35,343 bases of DNA from CAZRNB01 sp964601355 (lineage in GTDB: Bacteria > Planctomycetota > Phycisphaerae > Sedimentisphaerales > Anaerobacaceae): the NCBI GenBank assembly GCA_964601355.1, contig CAZRNB010000014.1, positions 1 through 35,343 on the forward strand, read 5' to 3'. Within the stretch, counting starts at the first letter, position 1. Each line of letters begins with the position of its first letter. Made by a program: the position numbers and the translations under genes. A model generated the notes under the pieces. That model did not search any database and was not told the origin of the DNA. It saw nothing but the letters and a program-made list of their open reading frames with translations. Shown one piece after another: positions 31,076 through 35,343 of the stretch.

Positions 31076-32053
31076 ATGACGATGTCGGGCAAAATTCCCA
31101 CGTATATATTGACCGCTGTTATATGTGTGCTTTTTCTATCGGCAGGTTGTACGCAGAATGCCGCTGTGGCTCTGAAATTTACAGCCGGAGATTCAACAAA
31201 TTATAAGGTAATAACAGAGGCCGAAGACGGTATTCAATTTGAAGGCTCTTTATTGGACGACCCTGCACTCAAAAGCAAAAGCAATCAACGAAATAACTAC
31301 CGCACTGAAATAACCTTCAATCAGCGAATACTAAGCATCGACGACAAAGGCGATGCTGATGTTAATATCACAATCGAAGAGTTGAAGTGCCTGTCTATAT
31401 ACCAAAACAATACCGTTCTGGATTTTAACAGCTCCAGCGAAAAAGATAAAAGTAATCCCCTGACGAAGCTGATCGGGCAAAGTTATACCATAAAAATTGA
31501 CCCAACGGGCCAGGTTGTGAACGTTGTTGACGCCAACGAGGCTCGAACTGCCGTCGGAAACAACCCGCAGACAAACCAAAGAGCTTTAATGCTGCTTTCT
31601 GAGGACTCGATCAAGGAGCGGCACTCAATCCCGGCTCTGCCAGCCGCTGAAACGAACCCGGTGCATATCGGAGACAAATGGAGCAGCATAAAAACATTTT
31701 CTTTCCGTCAGATGGGCCCGAAATCTTACGAAAGAATCTACACCATAAAAAAAATCATAAACGCAAACAATAAACCGCTTGCCATCGTTGATATGAATGC
31801 CGTACCATCCTGCGAAACGGCGCAAGAGCTTCATCAGGAGCAGGCGATGAGCCTTATTTCAAATATGTTCGATAATATCGAGACATACACCGGCCGGCTT
31901 CGGTTTGATTTGACTACCGGCGGGATTGAAAAATATTGTGAAAAACTCCGGACGGAATGGATTATGGCCAACCCCAATCCGAAAAAGGATGAAGAACCCG
32001 GCGTTATAAGAATGAAAGCTATGCGATTTTACAGCATAGAAAAGGTTGAATGA
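31076..32053 (+). CDS. DUF6263-like lipoprotein, copy 1
   Basis: 325 residues from the ATG at 31076; the TTG at 31037 coincides with the predicted transcription start and is unlikely. The lipobox LSAGC puts the lipidated Cys at residue 25. The body is rich in beta strands, with FTAGDSTNYKVITEAED near the N-terminus and GQSYTIKIDPTGQVVNVVD in the middle. This is the pattern of DUF6263-type envelope proteins (family call from memory). The gene at 32285 is a diverged paralogue with GKTFTVTIGPTGKIEDY at the equivalent place. Function unknown. Confidence 0.75.
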   Translation: MTMSGKIPTYILTAVICVLFLSAGCTQNAAVALKFTAGDSTNYKVITEAEDGIQFEGSLLDDPALKSKSNQRNNYRTEITFNQRILSIDDKGDADVNITIEELKCLSIYQNNTVLDFNSSSEKDKSNPLTKLIGQSYTIKIDPTGQVVNVVDANEARTAVGNNPQTNQRALMLLSEDSIKERHSIPALPAAETNPVHIGDKWSSIKTFSFRQMGPKSYERIYTIKKIINANNKPLAIVDMNAVPSCETAQELHQEQAMSLISNMFDNIETYTGRLRFDLTTGGIEKYCEKLRTEWIMANPNPKKDEEPGVIRMKAMRFYSIEKVE

Positions 32054-32074
32054 AAACTGGTAATTGGTGATGTA

Positions 32075-32231
32075 TGTGTTCAGCCAAAGATACACCATCC
32101 CCAAAGCCTTCGGCTTTGAGGCTGCCACCCAAAATAAAAGTCAAGAATGAGTGGCAGACTCAAGCTCATAATCCAGCGAAGCGGATTCTGAGCCTGGGGA
32201 TGGCCACTTATTTCATATCCGGCTAAACACA
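32075..32231. repeat. 157-bp palindromic element between the lipoprotein genes
   Basis: The outer arms TGTGTTCAGCC (32075-32085) and GGCTAAACACA (32221-32231) match at 10 of 11 bases. Nested inside are CCATCCCCA (32095-32103) with TGGGGATGG (32195-32203), and a GCTGCCAC/GTGGCAG pair. It also contains AAAGCCTTCGGCTTT (a perfect hairpin). No coding capacity: a MITE-like element. Confidence 0.75.
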
Positions 32232-32237
32232 TATTTG

Positions 32238-32259
32238 GTAATGGCGCAAGCCATGCTGC
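32238..32259. repeat. CAAGCCATGCTGTGC repeat, copy at 32 kb
   Basis: AATGGCGCAAGCCATGCTGC, flanked by GTAA and GTTAC. Third copy of the motif also found at 3817-3838 and 17011-17033. Confidence 0.6.
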
Positions 32260-32284
32260 ACGTTACAAACAACCAATTAAACCT

Positions 32285-33331
32285 ATGAAAGGAGTAAAAT
32301 TGAAGATTGCGTTGATAATTTTTGCCGTCGTCCTTAGCGTTTTCTCAGGATGCAACGACGTTTCGCGTAAAGAAAAGCCGATTGGCAAAGAAAAAGAGCT
32401 ATTGAGTAAAAACAAAATTCTTCTTACGGTAGATTTTCAGCAGGGTCAGGCTCTTGAGTACAGATTCGTCTCAAGCAGAGTGACAAAAATCGATTGGGAA
32501 CAAACGAAAGACGCTCCTAAATCCGGCAAGACCGACGTATCGGAACTTTCTGAGTCAATGGAGCTTGTTGTTGCCTATACGCCAATACAGGTAGATCCGT
32601 ACGGCCTAACGATCGTCAAGGCTGCCTGCAAATCAGTGAAAGTAAAACGTAATCAAAGCCGGGACTATCAGGCCGGCACAAAAGATGCCGTGGAAAATCT
32701 TGCAGGTAAAACCTTCACCGTAACCATCGGGCCCACCGGCAAAATAGAGGACTATTCACAATTAGAGCAGTTGATCCAGGAAATAGGCAAAAAGGCCTTC
32801 CGTGAAGACAGCAGACATGGAAGGATTAAAGAGCCTGATATGATAGATGATTTTACAGCTACTCAGTGGTTTCTCTGGGATTCGATTTCCAGCATAAAAG
32901 ACGCGGATAAAGGCGTTTCAAAAGGCCAAACGTGGACGTCAAAATTGTCTATACCTACCTCTATGGTGCTGAGAGAAGCAAGGCAGGTCACCTACCGGCT
33001 TGATGAAATCCGCCGGGGCGAAAAAGGCGCTCTTGCCATGATATGCAGCTCATATCAGCACGCCGATACGGTTCCGCCAGGCTGGCCGATACCATATTCC
33101 GGCAGATTCCAGTTGAGCGGCCCTTTGGGTTTTCTCTGGATGTTCTCTAAAGGCTTTAAAGTGACGAGTTTGCAGGGACATGGCGAGGAATTATTTAATA
33201 TTGATGCAGGCCGAATAGAACAATACAATCAGCAATATCAGATACAGTTAGAGGCCGTATCCACACTGCTTCCGGGCGCAAAACCCCAAGTGACGATCGA
33301 TCAAAAATTAACAATGGAGCTTATTGAATAA
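32285..33331 (+). CDS. DUF6263-like lipoprotein, copy 2
   Basis: 348 residues from the ATG at 32285. AAAGGAG falls inside the first codons and is well placed for the in-frame TTG at 32300, giving MKIALIIFAVVLSVFSGC, so the true start may be that TTG. The lipobox FSGC puts the lipidated Cys at residue 23 (ATG numbering). Motifs shared with the upstream paralogue are GKTFTVTIGPTGKIEDY, KGQTWTSKLSIP (upstream: IGDKWSSIKTF) and VTYRLDEI (upstream: RIYTIKKI). Envelope-anchored; function unknown. The two copies are separated by a palindromic element. Confidence 0.78.
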   Translation: MKGVKLKIALIIFAVVLSVFSGCNDVSRKEKPIGKEKELLSKNKILLTVDFQQGQALEYRFVSSRVTKIDWEQTKDAPKSGKTDVSELSESMELVVAYTPIQVDPYGLTIVKAACKSVKVKRNQSRDYQAGTKDAVENLAGKTFTVTIGPTGKIEDYSQLEQLIQEIGKKAFREDSRHGRIKEPDMIDDFTATQWFLWDSISSIKDADKGVSKGQTWTSKLSIPTSMVLREARQVTYRLDEIRRGEKGALAMICSSYQHADTVPPGWPIPYSGRFQLSGPLGFLWMFSKGFKVTSLQGHGEELFNIDAGRIEQYNQQYQIQLEAVSTLLPGAKPQVTIDQKLTMELIE

Positions 33332-33342
33332 TTGGTAACTTC

Positions 33343-33411
33343 GTTCATTGTTCATGGTTCGTAGTCTATGAACAATGAACTATTAACAATGAACTATTAA
33401 CAATGAACTAA
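33343..33411. repeat. heptad inverted array (3 + 6 units), GTTCATT family
   Basis: GTTCATT, GTTCATG and GTTCGTA (33343-33363) and a 6-base spacer GTCTAT are followed by GAACAAT, GAACTAT, TAACAAT, GAACTAT, TAACAAT and GAACTAA (33370-33411). GTTCATTGTTCAT (33343-33355) and ATGAACAATGAAC (33368-33380) are perfect 13-bp complements. It ends 6 bases before the GGAGG of the HIT gene. Confidence 0.9.
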
Positions 33412-33431
33412 TCAATTGGAGGTAACATAGA

Positions 33432-33953
33432 TTGGAATACAAGAATCTTTGGGCTCCATGGCGAATAAAATATATCCAGGGCCTGGGCGAAAATCGGCCT
33501 GGGACAGGCTGCTTTATCTGCCACAATGTGCAAAATCCACAGGATGATGACAAAAATCTGGTGCTGTGGCGAACAGAAAAAAGCATCGTGATACTCAATC
33601 GCTTTCCCTATAACAACGGCCACCTGCTCATAGCGCCGGTTAGACACATTGGCAACCTTGAGCAGGCGACAAATGATGAATTATTGGAAATAATTAAGCT
33701 GGTCAGAGAATCTCAAAAAGCCCTGTCGCTTGCGATAAAACCGCGTGGCTTTAACGTCGGGATGAATTTTGGCCGATGTGCCGGTGCTGGTCTGCCGGAG
33801 CATTTGCACGTCCACGTCGTACCCAGATGGGATGGGGACACAAACTTTATGAGCGTGTGCAGTAACACCAAAGTTATCAGCCAAAGCTTAGCTGAGCTGC
33901 TTGACCTTCTCAAACGGGTAAGCAGAGACAACAACTTTCCCAATCTGGATTAG
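33432..33953 (+). CDS. HIT-family nucleotide hydrolase/phosphorylase
   Basis: Histidine-triad enzyme, close to the Ap4A phosphorylase/FHIT-like branch. 173 residues starting MEYKNLWAPWRIKYI at a TTG codon, with GGAGG 9 bases upstream. LWAPWR and FPYNNGHLLIAPVRH (about 58-72) are strong family marks. The HIT triad is H124-L-H126-V-H128 in EHLHVHVVPRW, with H126 the expected nucleophile. C27 and C30 (CFIC) may bind zinc with other ligands. It probably hydrolyses dinucleoside polyphosphates or nucleoside phosphoramidates. The stop codon TAG runs straight into the next heptad array. Confidence 0.93.
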   Translation: MEYKNLWAPWRIKYIQGLGENRPGTGCFICHNVQNPQDDDKNLVLWRTEKSIVILNRFPYNNGHLLIAPVRHIGNLEQATNDELLEIIKLVRESQKALSLAIKPRGFNVGMNFGRCAGAGLPEHLHVHVVPRWDGDTNFMSVCSNTKVISQSLAELLDLLKRVSRDNNFPNLD

Positions 33954-34018
33954 TTATGAGTTCATTGTTATGAGTTCATTGTTCATCGACGAACAATGAA
34001 CTATGAACGATGAACATT
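33953..34018. repeat. heptad inverted array (5 + 4 units), GTTCATT family
   Basis: GTTATGA, GTTCATT, GTTATGA, GTTCATT and GTTCATC (33953-33987), spacer GAC, then GAACAAT, GAACTAT, GAACGAT and GAACATT (33991-34018). AGTTCATTGTTC and GAACAATGAACT are a perfect 12-bp stem with a 6-base loop. The first unit overlaps the last base of the HIT stop codon, and the ATG at 34010 lies inside a unit. Confidence 0.92.
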
Positions 34019-34033
34019 TTGATTTTTGAACTT

Positions 34034-35146
34034 ATGTCAAGTGAGCCTGCAAAATACGCAGTCAGCGAAAAAATCAGCCGCGGCCGACAATTCGCGGAGA
34101 AGCCGCACCCGTATCGCTCGGACTTTGAGCGAGACCGCGACCGCATTATTCACTGCTCAGCCTTTCGCCGGCTGGAGGGCAAAACCCAGGTTTTTACGCC
34201 CGGCCTGGACGACTATTACCGCAGCCGGCTTACCCACAGCATCGAAGTGGCTCAAATCGGACGAACCATCGCAAAGGAGCTTAGGCTGAATGAAGGCCTT
34301 ACCGAGGCAATATGTCTTGCACACGATTTGGGACATCCGCCGTTCGGACACGCCGGTGAACAAGCTCTCAATAATTTGATGGGACCGTTTGGCGGCTTTG
34401 AGCACAATTGGCAAACACTACGGATTGTGGATTTGCTCGAACATCCGTATCCGGATTTTGCCGGGCTGAACCTGGTGTACGAGACCCGGCTCGGATTAGC
34501 TAAGCACAAAGGCCCTTATGACAAATCGCAGGACAAAATCTTCGCCGAGTCAAATTGCTCTCTTGAGGGACAGGTAGCGGATATTGCCGACCGCATTGCG
34601 TACAACTGTCACGACCTTGAAGATGGAATGCGGGCCGGCCTGATTTGGCCGGAGCAATTACAAAATATAAAAATTTTTGTGGAAGCAGAAAACCGGATAG
34701 ATGCAAAAGCTATCAACGATCAAACCATCAGCAGAACAAGAACCGCAAAAGCAGTTATTGATAAGCTCGTTGGTGATTGTATCGAAGCAAGCAAAAAAAC
34801 TTTGGCACAGACAAATATAAAAAAAGTTGATGATGTATATGATAAAACCGAGAGCTTGATTGTGCTTTCCTCGGAAAGCAGCGCCAAGCTCATCGAATTG
34901 GAGACGTTTTTACTGCGGTACTTTTATCAGCACAAATCGCTTCTTCAGGTTGCAGAGCAGGCCCGTAACTGGCTAAAGCTCCTTTTTGAAGGTCTTTGTA
35001 AAAAGCCGCAATTAATGCCTAGTTATTACCAGCGGCTCATATCGCAGCACGGCCTCCAGCGGACAGCCTGTGATTACATTGCCGGCATGACCGACAGGTT
35101 CTGCCTAAAAATGCTCGCCCCGTTAGATGCACCCCTGCCTTCGTAG
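34034..35146 (+). CDS. dgt: dGTP triphosphohydrolase-like HD-domain protein
   Basis: Metal-dependent dNTP triphosphohydrolase family. 370 residues from the ATG at 34034 (MSSEPAKYAVSEKISRGRQF); the ATG at 34010 adds eight residues coded partly by a heptad repeat. Signatures are FRRLEGKTQVF, H68 in SRLTHSIEV, the HD pair H97-D98 in LAHDLGHPPFGHAGE, and D183/D186 in QVADIADRIAYNCHDLEDG, the metal and phosphohydrolase residues. It is the short (YfbR/Dgt type-2-like) form lacking insertion domains. No Shine-Dalgarno is seen; the start follows the array by 15 bases. It may work with the HIT enzyme upstream in nucleotide-pool cleaning (inference). Confidence 0.92.
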   Translation: MSSEPAKYAVSEKISRGRQFAEKPHPYRSDFERDRDRIIHCSAFRRLEGKTQVFTPGLDDYYRSRLTHSIEVAQIGRTIAKELRLNEGLTEAICLAHDLGHPPFGHAGEQALNNLMGPFGGFEHNWQTLRIVDLLEHPYPDFAGLNLVYETRLGLAKHKGPYDKSQDKIFAESNCSLEGQVADIADRIAYNCHDLEDGMRAGLIWPEQLQNIKIFVEAENRIDAKAINDQTISRTRTAKAVIDKLVGDCIEASKKTLAQTNIKKVDDVYDKTESLIVLSSESSAKLIELETFLLRYFYQHKSLLQVAEQARNWLKLLFEGLCKKPQLMPSYYQRLISQHGLQRTACDYIAGMTDRFCLKMLAPLDAPLPS

Positions 35147-35343
35147 CGCCGAAAGGTGTCCTGCGGAGGGCAGGCTCGTCCCCGCGCAAGCGAGCCACGT
35201 AGGGTGCGATATTTCGCACCATTGACTTTATATGTCACCATTGTCATTCCTGCGAAACCTGTCCCTTCAACTGCGTTCAGAGCAGTCCTGTAATCCCATG
35301 AAAGGCTGTCTCCAATCGTGTACTCTGATATGATTGAGGCCTA
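35147..35343. other. right-edge intergenic region with repeat fragments
   Basis: No gene is seen. GGTGCGA-TATT-TCGCACC (about 35202-35219) is a perfect 7-bp hairpin. The stretch 35150-35200 has CTGCGGAGGGCAGG and similar GC-rich repeat pieces, and ATTGTCATTCCTGCGAA (about 35239-35255) resembles the end of the TTCCCGC-type repeat. All look like decayed palindromic elements. Confidence 0.45.

Noticed and set aside
33343..34018. Heptad arrays as a CRISPR array
   Set aside because: Units are 7 bases with no spacers of 25-40 bases, and no cas genes are nearby.
34010..34033. Upstream ATG for dgt inside the heptad array
   Set aside because: It would add eight residues (MNILIFEL) partly coded by repeat DNA; the ATG at 34034 gives the expected family N-terminus. 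It cannot be fully excluded.

Overview
The window looks like a draft (scaffolded) chromosome segment of a Planctomycetota bacterium, most likely class Phycisphaerae. This is inferred from gene content: a secreted GH127/DUF1593 glycan pair, a 'YIDSGNGSDANPG' beta-helix protein, a remnant of a large surface protein with a 'TPFEYNGTDNLLVDF' domain, paired DUF6263-like lipoproteins, a PocR-GAF sensor kinase, many weak or absent Shine-Dalgarno sites, and a very high load of short palindromic repeats. No rRNA, tRNA, CRISPR array, transposase or integrase was recognised. A run of 100 N at 24781-24880 is a scaffold gap.

Layout. 1-3340: HtrA protease (minus) with terminator, a small coiled-coil protein, and a surface-protein pseudogene. 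3341-9083: clpC behind a strong promoter and a structured leader, then a DUF1015-class V aminotransferase operon with its own promoter. 9330-11004: three unrecognised minus-strand genes (two helical proteins and a two-TM protein). 11298-15752: a secreted DUF1593-GH127 operon lying between an intact ybaK-like deacylase and a decayed copy of a ybaK 3' end. 15954-22287: BASS transporter, asd, truA, GT4 glycosyltransferase, an unknown protein and two DUF3795 proteins. 22310-25731: secreted beta-helix protein, small membrane protein, a repeat-built small ORF, cold-shock protein, gap, two unknown proteins. 25857-30909: an ilvD 3' remnant, a coupled response regulator/PocR-GAF-GAF kinase pair, then intact ilvD. 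31076-35146: two paralogous lipoproteins, a HIT hydrolase and a dGTPase-like HD hydrolase.

Most unusual signal. At least nine loci carry arrays with a strict 7-nt period. Six are built as a run of heptads, a 0-6 nt spacer, and a run of the complementary heptads (for example 4+4 at 3422-3481 and 7085-7142, 5+4 at 33953-34018). The heptad sequence changes from place to place while the period stays seven. Some arrays lie in-frame inside conserved genes (DUF1015, truA), others sit directly against start codons that lack a Shine-Dalgarno. Longer palindromes of other families are inserted in-frame in the glycosyltransferase and aminotransferase genes or lie between genes. A second pattern is that two accessory two-gene modules (GH127-DUF1593 and kinase-regulator) each lie between an intact host gene and a decayed 3' end of a homologue of that gene.
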